64,000 nt of DNA from Acridotheres tristis (lineage: Eukaryota > Chordata > Aves > Passeriformes > Sturnidae), in NCBI GenBank assembly GCA_037013685.1, contig CM072887.1, positions 48,349,154 to 48,413,153 on the forward strand. Reading direction: 5' to 3'. This document shows, piece by piece, positions 11,745-23,404 of this stretch (positions are counted from its first letter, which is position 1; the number at the start of each line of letters is the position of its first letter). The position numbers and the translations under genes were made by a program. Below the pieces are notes generated by a model. The model was not told the DNA's origin. It worked only from the letters and a program-made list of their open reading frames with translations, and ran no database searches.

Positions 11745-14617
11745 AAATCATGCTTAGATTACTTTACTTGCTTTGGGTTCAGAAGTTCAAAATTAAGAAG
11801 CAGCCTGAGCTTTGACTAAGAAGCAGATACCCCCTGGGAGGGGAGAGAGCTGCTTGTCTTATATCAACACCAGTTCTCACCAGCTTTTGCTACCTAAACA
11901 GAGAAAAGTGGAAATTTGCTCTGGAGTTGAAGTGATGTAACCTGGTATCTGTTTGATAGCATATAGCTTCAATTCATGTTTGAGCCAGTGATCTGCCTTG
12001 AATGAGTATTGCAGCATCACAGTGGGCAGTGTGTGCTGCAGTAAATGAAAGCAACTGCTACCATCAAACTAACATTGTTTGCAAGAGCGTGATTCTAAAT
12101 TGTAAGAGGAAGAGCCACTTGTCAGAGCTTGTGTGTGTACAAGCAGCCTTAAAAATAACTGCAGCCAAGAGATTTCTGTTGATAATTGGATTAATATACA
12201 GGTATGTTAAATGACCAGCAGTCTTTATATTTTTCCGATTTGTGCAAAGAGACTTTTTATAGTTCTGTTTGAAATCTTGTTGTAGATATAAAACCTCCGC
12301 AATTTAAAAATATTTCAGTTTAACTTTGAAAATTGTACCTGAAAAAACTATGCTTCTAACAAGGAACAGACCATGAGCACACCTATCTCCTGTAGTGCAC
12401 CCCACAGGGTTAAAAAAATTAACTCCACTAGGCTGAAGCATGCTAGCTTAAGGACTGCAAAAATATTAGCTCTGAAATGCAGAGGATGTGCTATGTGCTG
12501 TGAATGGACAATTGCTATTCTGCAGTGCCTAGTGGGAAAACAAGGACTTTGTGTATTGCAAATGCATAACTGCAGCTCCTCCATTTCCTTTGCTGTATCT
12601 TCACTGATGACTGCAGAAACAAAGAGGTTTGTCACAGATAAGCTCTGTAGTTCCCCATCTCTTTGAAGATGCTGGAAGATATTTTCTCATATCATCCAAC
12701 AGCCCAAAGTCAAGCTTAGTTGGGTGAACTGTTGTTCTGTAATCTCCATGTCATTCTCTCTTCCTTGGCCCTCCCCAAATTCTTACTATGTGAACTGCCA
12801 GCTGTTTTCAAAAACTAAAGTGCTACTTCTCTAGGCTCAGGTTCAGAAAGGCTAATATCGTGTTGGTTAGATGATTAATTTGTAAATTTAACTAAGAGTG
12901 TGTCTCAGACTGTAGAGACTATAACCTGTTCTGTAAGGAAAAACCCTGTAAGTATATGAATATATCCAAGTTTCCAAAAGACAATCTGTAGGATATTTGC
13001 TTATAATAATTCCTGGGAATTAAATTATTGACTTCTTTTGATAAAAAGTTTTTAGAAAAGCTTTGTTTTTAAGCTGTGTATCTGCATGTTGTGCATCTGT
13101 GTTCCGTGGCAACTACTAGTGGTGGTGCTAATAGAAAATATGGTAAGTGGACTTCAGTGGACTGAGGAAGTAAGTTTTGCTGGTTTAGTAAGAAAAGTTT
13201 ATCTGCAGTGTTTCCTCTGAACAATCTCAATGCAGCATCTAGAAAAAATACAATTCTGCAGTGGATGAAACACTTACTGACTGATTTGCACTCACATGGT
13301 CTCAAAAAAATTGTATATTGCATTGTATATTTCATGGGCTATGAATGGTTGCTTCTTCTGAATTTACTTCTATAGGGTGGACAGGAGTTGTCACCAGTGA
13401 AGTTCCAGTGATTCCATCAGAGCAAGGCACACTCTGCTGAGCTTAGTCCAATATACTACAGATCACTTTTTAAAATTTTAAAATGTTTAATTGTGTAAAA
13501 TATTATATAAATATATCATTATAACAGCAGCTCCCCTTTCTCCCTGTTTGTGTCCTTTTCCCTACTGAAACTGAGCCCTCTGCTTGCCCTTACCAGACCT
13601 CTAGGTAAGTCATGGTAGCAGACTGATTTTTCAGTGTCTTCATTGCAAGTATGATGTGTATTTGAGACACTTGATCATATGTAATTCCTCTTCACTCATC
13701 ACAAAGTTCTTCTACCAATAGCTAAAGCATATTTTAATGAGAAATCATCTGAAAATTGGTATTCTATTACACATATATGGTTTTCTTGTAGTTCTCCAAT
13801 CTCAGGCAAAAAACTGCTCTTGTACTGGTCAGTTTCTTTTATAGAAACTGTATGAAGCAAAATGCCAGCTACTAGCCAAGCCAATACTGTCAATAGAGTA
13901 AAACCTGACACATCTCTATTTAATCATAAGAAATATTTGAGACTTAATCTCTTCTCAGATCAAGGTAGATATATGGCCAAAAGCTCTTGATGAGATTCAT
14001 TCTGGTTTCTGGGCTAACAGAAAAAACAAGTTGTTTGGTGCAGCCAGGAAGATGTAAATAGGAAATGTATGTAAATGTAAATAGGAATTCTTAGCTACTC
14101 AGTGTTGTTCATCATCACATTGTTACTCCATTTTCATGCTTGAAATTATTACAACATTCCATGTGCTTGTCACAGGGTGAAAGTGAAAGGGACAGCTGCA
14201 GTCCTACTAGCTGCCAGAACAAAATCAAGTCTTTTGTAGTGAAATGATGGTTCAGTATTCCTTCTCTCACATCCATATTGGGTAGAAGATGTCAGAACTA
14301 TGAAATTCATCTTTCTTGTTCGTCAGACAGCAAACTGGCTTACTCTTGCAGGGGCATCAGTTCTTACACTTCCAGTGAAACATTGGCTTTACATTTAGTG
14401 TGAAATTTGCACTTTCCAGTCACAAGCTTTAGGGTGTAGAATTGATGTTACTTAGAGTTTATACCCTGATGACATTGGGATACAGATGCAGCCTAAGTGG
14501 ACAAAAGAATTTCAGAAGTTCTGATGCTTTTTCTCTCTCTGGCCACCTCAAGGTGCATCAGTTTTGGCACCTAAAGATGGATGATGCTGAGAAGATGGGT
14601 CACAGTGCCAGGTACCA

Positions 14618-14640
14618 CATATGCAATCAGATTGCATATG
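14618..14640. repeat. Perfect 10-bp inverted repeat
   Basis: CATATGCAAT is followed after three bases by its exact reverse complement ATTGCATATG. Each arm starts with an E-box-like CATATG and overlaps an ATGCAAT word, which resembles POU/octamer and C/EBP half-sites. It could be a dimeric factor site or a chance palindrome. No flanking target duplications were seen. Confidence 0.7.
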
Positions 14641-17600
14641 CACAGGTTGCTAGTAACCTTTTGTGTTTCACAGTAAATGAGTAGAAACCAAATAACATGC
14701 CTTCTGACAGCAGTAGCTGATTTTCTGATCTGAAATATTAGCTTTGTATAAACACTAGAGAGATAGAATGCATTTTTTTAATTTAAGACGATTTGTTTAA
14801 CTAATTAACATAATTTGAAAATGCAAAGTCAACTTCTGTAAGGTTTTTTTTTTGCAAAAAGAATTCTGTATCATCCTAGAAGCTGTGGAGAACTGTTAAA
14901 TTTAATTTTTTCTATTATTCTTACTACAATGCCATTCCAAAAACACTGCATTCGAAAACAGTATTTGAAGCTCTGAACCCTGTTGTTTCTGTTATCCTCT
15001 AACAGACTGTGGGATTCAGTGGGATATCAGAAGATATATTGCAAGGGTTCTCAGCGCTCAGGTCTGCACTAGTGATGGCTATCTGTTTTAAAGCCTCCAG
15101 TTTTAAAGTAGAAAATTAACAAATCAGAGCCAGATCAGACAGAACAGGGTGTATTTCCAGAGGTGAGACTTCAGTGACAACACTGTAAGTGAAAAGTTTG
15201 TGACAGAGAGAATTCTCAAACCCCAGCAGTCGAATGAATTAAGCATTTCTTTTGCACACATTGAATTGTGTGGTATCATCAGTCCATTGATGCAGTAATT
15301 TTGATACATATTTGTCACTTGTCCTGTTCTTTGAAAAGTGGAAAGTCTAGGGCTATCATTTGACCATGTAAACGGTGTCAAACGAGAGAAACTAAATTAA
15401 TGAAATGGTCCTATTGAGTTGTATTTTTTTATTCTGTTCTTTCTCCCAGTAGGAGCTGTGAGTGAGGATGGATAAGAACTCAGTTTAGCTACTTATTTAA
15501 GTCACATAGTCTTGCGGTGGCATATGATATTCTTCTGCTAGCTTGCTGCCCGGCCAAATAAGACATCCGCGTTGCCTGTATGGATAAACATAGCTGATGA
15601 CCTCTTCCTCTTAATAGGTGGGCATGAACAGTTAGGATTGTTCCAGTCACACACAGAGACAAATTTGTTACATTTTTAGCTGAAGAAGAATTGCCCTCAG
15701 ACACAAGCCGCAAGATTTACTTCTCTTTAAGCAGGTTATTTTTTAAAAAGCAGAAACAAATATTTAGAAGAAGCAGTTGCAGAGGCGTTTTTTTTCTGTA
15801 GCTGGTAGGTTTGTACTAGTTACCCACAAAAATTTCTGGTATGAGAAAACGCACCAACTAATATCTCACTATGGTGTGTGTTGAGGCTGGCAGTGTATAA
15901 AGTTTTGAAAAGAAGAGCAGAGAATCTCCTGTCAAATTAAGTTTAGCTAATTGCCATGGTGGCATAAAAACACAGTTGTGGGGCAACCGCTATCAGGATC
16001 TGTAAACAATTTTCTGCATGGTTGTTCACAGCAGAGTCTATGATACAAACCCATCTGTATGTAGGAAATGTGTTTTGAAAAGGATGGTCATTACCTTTCA
16101 AAAATTAAGGAGGTAGGCATGTTTTGACTGAATATGCAGCAACTGAAGAATGGCTTAGAGAAATACACATGTGTAAAAATGAAATTAAGAAATATCGACT
16201 TAACTAGAAAACTCCCAGAGGATGGTATTGATCTACTGTGTGATCACAGGAACTAATGATCCTGCTGGCAATTGCCCTTTATTACTCCTGAAAGAAAGGA
16301 TATGTATGCTCATGTTCTTATTCCTTCTCTTTCCCTGTACACAACTTTACACACTTCCTATAGGGCATGTAAAGACTGGCTAGGATCTGGGGCTTCTCCT
16401 AATATGAGGTGGCAGATTTACCATCAAGTGTGCAAGGATTCATCTCTTGGTAGAAGAGGTGTGGATCCCCATGTGGTTGCTGTGCAAGCAAACACATATT
16501 GACATGAAACACCTCAGTACCTTCTCAAAAATGCAGCTGTCATCCAAAGGGTATAGCTGTTTTCCCTTTATGCAGTGATCCTGGTATAGAGTGACAGCTG
16601 GGACCTCTGCTTGCACAGCCCCAGAGGACATAATCTCCTTCATATTTCTGTAGAGGAACACGTATGCAGCTGCACACTGAAGTACACTGAAGATGGGCAA
16701 CACCTGAAATTTGGGTTTGCCTTTTCCTTAGCTTCCCACTTGGCTTTAAACCTCTGTGAGGGTTAGACAGAATGAGGGCTTGGTGCATACCAGGCTGCTG
16801 TGATGGAGGAGACCTCACACAGACACCCAGAGAGGGATGAAAACAGGTGCATGACACCTTCGTGGAGAAAGCAAACTTCTGGCTTCATTTTAGCTGAGAA
16901 CCATGTTGAAACAGGCTGTTTTCTAGGGCCCTTTCTGTTTAAAATGTTGGGAGTATGACTTGGCTCTGTCTGACTTACGCAGAGTCATTTTTGTTTTACA
17001 CACTGCCATAACATCTGAGTATCTATTAATAACAATGTTCAAGTAGCATCAGAATGGCCATCATAAATGTAATTAGGCCATTTATCTCAGTTTCATCAAT
17101 ATGGTCCTTAGAAGACTGTAGGACAGTCAGGAAAACAATAATTAGTCCTGATTAATAAAGAAGAACTTGCACAACAGCAAGTTGCTTTCTGGTGTAGCCC
17201 ATCTGAGTACACTTATTAAAAAATGCTTGGAAATGCTCTTACAATACTAAATAAAATGTCTCATTAAAAAATATTTTTCTTGAGCAAACTGTTGATATCA
17301 GCTAGAAAGATACAACTGGAATGCATTTCTTCACCAAGCAAACTCCTCCAGTGCACAGTTGGTTTGTTTTACTAGGACTGCTTTGAAAAGCAGAACAACT
17401 AAAAGATAAAAACAAGACCCGAGGTTCTGTGTAAGAGTGTAAAATGTCATGATTCCATCAGTTTATACCTGTGAAAGATTAGACACACTGAGCTTTCAGG
17501 ACTAAAATGCATTCCTTCTCTTCAATGGTTAGATCCAATTTTAGGTTCATTAACCTTGCGTCAGACCTGTTTCGTACCAGTTTTCCACAGCTTCCTCAGC

Positions 17601-18735
17601 ACTGTGGTGCCACAGGGCTGTTTTCCTGGTTCCACAGAAGCTGTGATTCATTCTTTTCCTTCCATCACACTCTAACCTGCTCCCCCCCTTTCCTTTCTCA
17701 CAGAAAATAAATGTTTACCAGATTTTATTTGGAATCAGATCCCTACATTTAATTTTTAGCTTATGTGCAAGCATCTGCAAAACTTTATGTATTTGTAATA
17801 TAGAAGGGGCTGATGTTGCTCGTTTTCAGAGCAGACCATGATCTGTTTTGAGGACACAGCCATGTAAGTAATATTTTTAAAAGCTGAGGAATAACAGGAA
17901 TATAGTAATTTTGTTTAGGAACCAACATGTACTGTGCTGTATCACAAGAAAATTTTCATGCAGTAGGATTGTAACATCTTGTCTCTTTGAACCATGAAAC
18001 TATAACTATAGCAATCGTATCCACTACCAAAGTATAACCTCTGTAATAGTATGGTAACAAACACCAGTGCAACATGAGAACATTGAATGAAGTTCATCCT
18101 ATATATCATCATCAAAGCTGTTAGAAATGGCCAGGCTTTCTAAAAAGCTAAAATTCACTTTAGTCTCTAAATGAAATGGCTGGATCTGAGAAATTGCTGT
18201 GCATTAGAGGTTGCCTGGGAAATGTTTTCCCTTTTTACCTCAGATAGCCAATAGCCTGTTATTAGTGCTTTCAAGAAGGTGTGAAAGAAAAGATTCAAGT
18301 TCCTTTTCTGCTTCTGTCGGCTTTCCTGAGGTGGATTGACACTGCAGTGTCCACTAAGGGTTGAGCTTTGTCTTCATGGAGCCTCCAAGAGGTGACCCAC
18401 AATCCACTCCCCACCTTTAGCCCCAGCGTGGAACTCGAGTTTCTACACTGCTGAAGGGGCACATAAAGGTGGTTTCAGGCAGACACTTATCTGCACTCCA
18501 GGGGTTCTGTCCTGAACCTAAGAAGCTTTTCTGATGGGTGTTTTCTTCAAATGAGCACCTCCTCCTGAACAAATTTTGTACCAATGAATAGTTCTTTTTA
18601 AAAAGAAAGCTCAAATATATTTTACAGAGGGAGAAAAAAAGGTCGCTGCTACTACAGAATGTCCATCTCACTTGTGAGGACTGAGGGGTACAGGGACATT
18701 GTTTGGTTTGGGTGCCTGCTCGTTGGCTAAGGTGA

Positions 18736-18797
18736 GAGACAGATGGTTGGACTACATGATCTGCAAGATCTCTTCCAACTCTGATGATTCTGTGAAG
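18736..18797 (+). mobile_element. CR1 LINE 3' tail fragment (plus strand)
   Basis: The segment carries the typical end of a CR1 element: a 'ggttggact-catgatct' block, then 'tcttccaact', then the terminal 'gatgattctgtga' motif. Only the last 60 bp or so are recognisable, so this is a heavily 5'-truncated, non-coding copy. A 134-codon minus-strand ORF at 18417-18821 runs over it and is partly a translation of the CR1 antisense, not a gene. The sequence just upstream (about 18660-18735) may be more diverged CR1. Confidence 0.8.
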
Positions 18798-20678
18798 TTC
18801 TGGTGACCATCCAGTGACCATTTTAGTTTTTATTTTATAGCACCTGAAATGAAAGCTTAGAGATCACTGAAACCTTTAATTTCCAAATGTTTCAACAATC
18901 CTCTTCTCACTCTCCTACCAATAGACTTAGTTCTACTTCTGCTTCTTATTTTCAAAATAAGTGGGAGAAAAATCAGCGATCCGTACTTTATTTATAGGAT
19001 CCCTATAGTGCCAAATAGATTATTTCTGCATGAAAATTTGCTTGTAGAGTTCACTTTTTTTTTAAAACTGTGAAACACATTTGCTTTAAAAAGAGGTTTC
19101 CATATGCACTACAGGTATATTATTCTTATTCTTATTCTTATTCTTATTCTTATTCTTATTCTTATTCTTATTCTCATCCCTCCCTATATTCAAAAAGCCT
19201 TCAGGGCTTCTCTATCAGAGCAAAGGAGTTTGAGATTCTGCTTGAGTTTTTCTTTTTTGCATAAGCACCATAGCAAATATTGTTTCAAATCCAATAATAT
19301 GACAAAGGGAGGATTATAATGTTTTAATATGTCAGCTGATCAGAAAGGCTCTTTGGGGGCAATGTCACAGTAATCTGGACCACCTGCTATGCCACTGCAG
19401 CTTGGTATCACTATCTTAGAATTTTTAAATTGGTGTTCATGGTTTTAGAGTACCACTTGGAAAATAATTTATTAAAAGTTTAATCATGTTTACTACTAAT
19501 GTGAATAATCTCGAGTTGACTTCTGCTATTTTCTAAGTTTTAGTGAAAACTCTCACATTTCACAAAAAGTAAAGCTAAAATCATTCAATGTCAATTTGTG
19601 CTTGGCATTGCACCTTTTTATGATAGCTAATGAAAGTTAGTTTGCCAATAAGCAAACCAATTTCTAAAATCTCTCAAAAGGTTCTGATGTTTAAGACTTA
19701 GAAAATAATTAGCAGAGAGGTCTCAGTGCTTTCTAGCCACACTTTAATTGTCATCTTTTGACAATACTTTGAGAGTTGAACTTCTTCAGCTCTGGCTTTA
19801 GGAGAATTTTGGAAGCTTCTGAGGCAATTCCTCAGTTTCTAGAAACATTTCCTGAAATACTATATTAAAAGGGCATTTCTCCTTTGTGAATCTGCAACCC
19901 TTATTTTCTCCTGAGAACATTTGTCTTAAAATGATATTTTCACCACACTGATTTATGGGTTCTGGCATGGGAAATAATGCTCTTTCTCCTAGTAGCAGAC
20001 AGAGAATTAGTCACGATCTGATGTTAACAGCTTCTTCATTACCTAAACTGTTTTACACTTTATTAAGTTCAAAACAAGCAAATCTAATGCCTTTGAACCA
20101 GGGAGTTCTTGTCCATGTTGCAAGTATACAAGACATTAATTAATTTATAAAGTAACAATAGTAAGTCAGTCTCCGTAGCAAACTGGGAACCAAATTGTGA
20201 TACCACTGAGTTCTGCAGAGAAGTGCCACTTGAGTGCAGCAGAGAGAAAAAATTGGTTTAGCTAATTTACATTAAAACATCAAATATGAATAACACTGTC
20301 AATAGAGCTGCTCTTGTGGTTCTTCTTGGGGCATGAGAGTCAACATATTTTACCCTCATGTTTGACACACTACCTATTTGTCCTCACTGGCAACAACTAA
20401 AGTGCAACATAGAGGACGATAGGGTGATTCTGAGATATAGGATACTGTAGATTTCAGTGACAAGCAGAACAGAAAAGCTTTTATGAAGAGTCAGCCCCGC
20501 ACCAGATGTTTCTATTAAGTCACCAGTGGTGCTATAATTTTGGTCCCTTAAATTGCCATCACTGCTTTTCAGAGTCAAGTACTTGCTGAGCACACAGGTT
20601 GTTTGCTAATATCCCTCTGCATCTTGCCTGTGAACCTCTGGCAATTCCTGCAGTTCCTTACAGCTGGAAGAGGAGCTC
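18798..20678. other. Non-coding stretch with one microsatellite
   Basis: Apart from the TTATTC microsatellite at 19120-19173, I see no gene or named repeat in this stretch. Reading frames here are short and chance-like, and two of them exist only because the microsatellite has no stop codon in those frames. Confidence 0.55.
19120..19173. repeat. (TTATTC)9 hexamer microsatellite
   Basis: Nine uninterrupted copies of the 6-bp unit TTATTC (54 bp), followed by an imperfect copy. The purity suggests it is young or actively slipping and likely to vary in length between individuals. Translated, it gives artefactual alternating Tyr-Ser and Ile-Leu repeats in overlapping ORFs. Confidence 0.95.
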
Positions 20679-20850
20679 ATGGAATCACAGAATGGGTCAG
20701 ATTGGAAGGGACCACAGTGGTCATCTGGTCCATCCTCCTGGCTCAAGCAGGGTCATCCCAGAGCACATGGCACAGGATTGCACCCAGACAGTTCTGTAAT
20801 ATCTCTGGTGTGGGAGACTCCACAATCTCTCTGGGTAATCTGTTCTTCTG
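20679..20850 (-). mobile_element. CR1 LINE fragment (minus strand)
   Basis: Read on the plus strand this is the reverse complement of a CR1 3' end. It starts with 'aatcacagaatggg', then 'ttggaagggacc', 'catctggtcc', 'gagcacatggcacaggattg' and 'gggagactccacaatctc', and ends with 'ctgttcttctg'. The element's 3' end is therefore at the left. It is about 170 bp long, 5'-truncated, and has no intact reverse transcriptase. Several overlapping plus-strand ORFs of 66-87 codons here come from antisense CR1. It is of the same subtype as the copy at 55.1 kb. Confidence 0.9.
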
Positions 20851-22656
20851 CGCATTGGAAAGTTAGTTATGTAAAGGAAATGGCCTTAGTTTTAGCCCAG
20901 GCAGATATGAAATTGTGTCAGCCTAAGTTGTGACATTACCATTTATAGTACAATAAATTACAAGATATTTTTAATATTTCATGCATGTAATGGCATCCAC
21001 TGTTCTCAGATTAGTATGAAAAGCTGTGTTAATGAAAAAAGAGGATGTTTCTGAACACACTGATGAATAAAGCAAAAACTGGGGTTTTTAAGAGAGGCTT
21101 TACCATTGTTAGTTTTACAAATAGAGACATAGAAAGAATTTTAGTTTCACTTGGTCACCCCAACACTTTTACTTTAAATGAAGATTCTTTTAAGGGCTGG
21201 ATTCAGAATTTTCAAACTTACCCACTTCTTTAAAATGTTTTGGGAAACTCATTTTGAAAAGCGTGACCCTTCTGTCCATATTTTATACATTCATAGCAGC
21301 TGCTTGCTACTTCTAAAAAATTATCTTCTTACTACATTTATGGATTAAGGCTCTCCTATCTAACTTATTTTAAAAAATTTAAATATCGAAGGAAAAATAA
21401 TCTTTTTTCCTCTTATTGTGAACCATTGCAAGTACACTGCCCTGATCTGTGAGCAGTTACAGGCAGTCGATGCACCCTGCTGTGGGCAGGGTTCAGAGGA
21501 AGGTATAGCCTCATCTATCAGAAGATGTCAGAAGCATTTCAGATTGTGACTGATAAGAGAGTGAAAGAGAGAAAGGCAAGCAGATACGGTATCAGAGACT
21601 GTATCCCAAATAGGAACATGATATCATGTTCAGACTCATACCAAATGAAATGCTAGCCTAGGAAAAATTGTATTGAGCTAAGAGATTATTTAAGGCTCTT
21701 GCTCTATGTTGCAAAGTGTGTTGCAGTAGCAGCAGAAAATATGAATATATTGTATGTAAAATGTAAGTCACATCAGTAACAGTCATTTAAGTAAGATACC
21801 TGCATCCCCCACAGGTAGAAATGCAGATGGATTAAAGACTACTTTCTGGAAATGGCTTCCCTCTCTGTGGATAAATATTTTAAAAGTTGGAGATTCAAGC
21901 TTTTGTCATTCCATATTTTCTAACTCAGAAAATATTTTTATTAACTCAGAGATCATTTAGTGTTTAAACACAATACTTAGGCTTTCTATTCTTTGTCTCT
22001 GAATCTCGTTATTTGACTGCAGAACAATCAAACATTTGTTTAAGCAGTTTATGTTGACAGACTTTTCTACTATGGAAATTTGCCATTTCATAAAATAAAT
22101 AATTGGTTATGGTAAATTTCTCTGTGTAGTAGGGATTGGGAGTTCTTGAACAGAGGATAGAATGAATTCATGTATCTATTTTATTTTTATTATTTAAAGA
22201 AATAAAAATGAAGTGTTAGTTCACCTACTGTATGCACCCTGAGTACAAACTGTACCCATCTCTCTCTGAACCCGAAGCACAGACTTGTTTCATCAGGCAG
22301 GGTGGAAACCTCACATACCCTGCAGCTCTGTTCCTATAGGCACCCCCACAGCAGAGAATGCCAAATCGAGTGATCCCATAGCTCTGCTAAGAGTGCAGCT
22401 TTCCTCAGCACCACTGGGCACAGCTCAGGCTGCGAGCTGAGTCTCCCAGAGTGAATTTGTGGTCTCTGATCCCAAGCCCTGACTCTGCTTCCCATTGTGC
22501 GGGCAGGGTGGGGGCGGATAGGGAGTGAAAGAGTGGAGGAGGGAGAAATGGAAGAGGGTGGATACAGATAATGACGGAGGGGGCAGGAATTGCACTGTAT
22601 CTTGCTATCTTAAACATCTGTAATAATGAACCTTTCTCTATCTGATACTGACTCTG

Positions 22657-22728
22657 AAATTGCTGATATTAAGTCAATGTCATCACTGCTATAAAATTGC
22701 TGATACTAAGTCTATATCAGAACTGTTT
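22657..22728. repeat. Two-copy local tandem duplication, period 37 bp
   Basis: The block starting AAATTGCTGATATTAAGTC at 22657 is repeated with substitutions at 22694 (AAATTGCTGATACTAAGTC). After the shared first 19 or so bases the copies diverge moderately. This looks like an old replication-slippage duplication. Confidence 0.75.
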
Positions 22729-22763
22729 CTCCTTGTTCCCATCAAGTCTTGATCTTTTGACCA

Positions 22764-22776
22764 CCCCCCCCCCCCC
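22764..22776. repeat. Poly-C run of 13
   Basis: Thirteen consecutive C, preceded by CCA. On the minus strand this is a G13 run that could form an intermolecular or slipped G-quadruplex. It is also a likely place for sequencing length errors. Confidence 0.9.
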
Positions 22777-23322
22777 AGTATTTTTACACAAGTTGTTCAT
22801 AAAAAAAATTTAATCTGTCAGACATCAGGGACATTGGGTCCAGCTTTACACAGATTTCTTTACGGTGGTGGGCTGCATGTCTATGGTGACATAAAAGCTG
22901 TCTCCAGCATCAGGATAAAGATTGTATAGGAGACATCTCTGTGAAATTACAAAATAAGCTGCTAAGAAACTGAAGATTATCATCCCTTTCCAAGTGCAAG
23001 AAATATTTCTCTCGATTTTTCAGAGAAATCATCACATGTTTAAAAGAGAGTAATTGAGACTACAAATCAAATATAACAGATACCACAGTCCTAATTTATA
23101 GAGTACTGTAAAGTATTAGTATTCACCCTTGAGGATGAGGGACAAAACAGAAAAAAACCTGAGAAGACTGCTGGAAACTTAAAGATTTGCCCTTTAGGAG
23201 GAAGAAACAATGAAGAACACTGTTTATTTACTGCAGAATATTTTTTAAACTCAATGGTTCACCCTGTATCATCCCATTGCATGCAATTATCTGGATCATT
23301 TGCACAGTTTTTGAGAATTTGC

Positions 23323-23404
23323 TATTTGATTTGATATGTGAAATCAATTTTTTATTTGATTTGATACATAAAATTTTTAATTTTATTTAATATGTGAAAT
23401 AAAA
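23323..23404. repeat. Degenerate AT-rich tandem repeat
   Basis: Three related units, built on TATTTGATTTGATAT/ACAT and ATTTAATATGTGAAAT words, follow each other over about 80 bp. It appears to be a decayed local duplication in AT-rich DNA, with no sign of a transposon. Confidence 0.55.

Larger units (their letters stand above)
11213..18735 (+). other. Non-coding, likely start of a long first intron
   Basis: The intron assignment depends on the donor at 11213. I find no convincing internal exon and no recognisable transposon in this block. It contains a (TTTTG)-type repeat near 11.7 kb and a perfect short palindrome at 14618-14640. There are also near-repeated GTAAATAGGAA-type words around 14053-14090. 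All ORFs here are short and unrecognised. Confidence 0.4.

Noticed and set aside
18417..18821. 134-codon minus-strand ORF
   Set aside because: Its N-terminal part is the antisense translation of a CR1 tail; the rest is low-similarity sequence with no promoter or splice support.
19070..19319. Two overlapping ORFs with alternating Tyr-Ser and Ile-Leu repeats
   Set aside because: They are direct translations of the TTATTC microsatellite in two frames, with no gene context.
20599..20933. Cluster of three overlapping plus-strand ORFs
   Set aside because: All derive from antisense CR1 sequence, a frequent source of false gene calls in birds.
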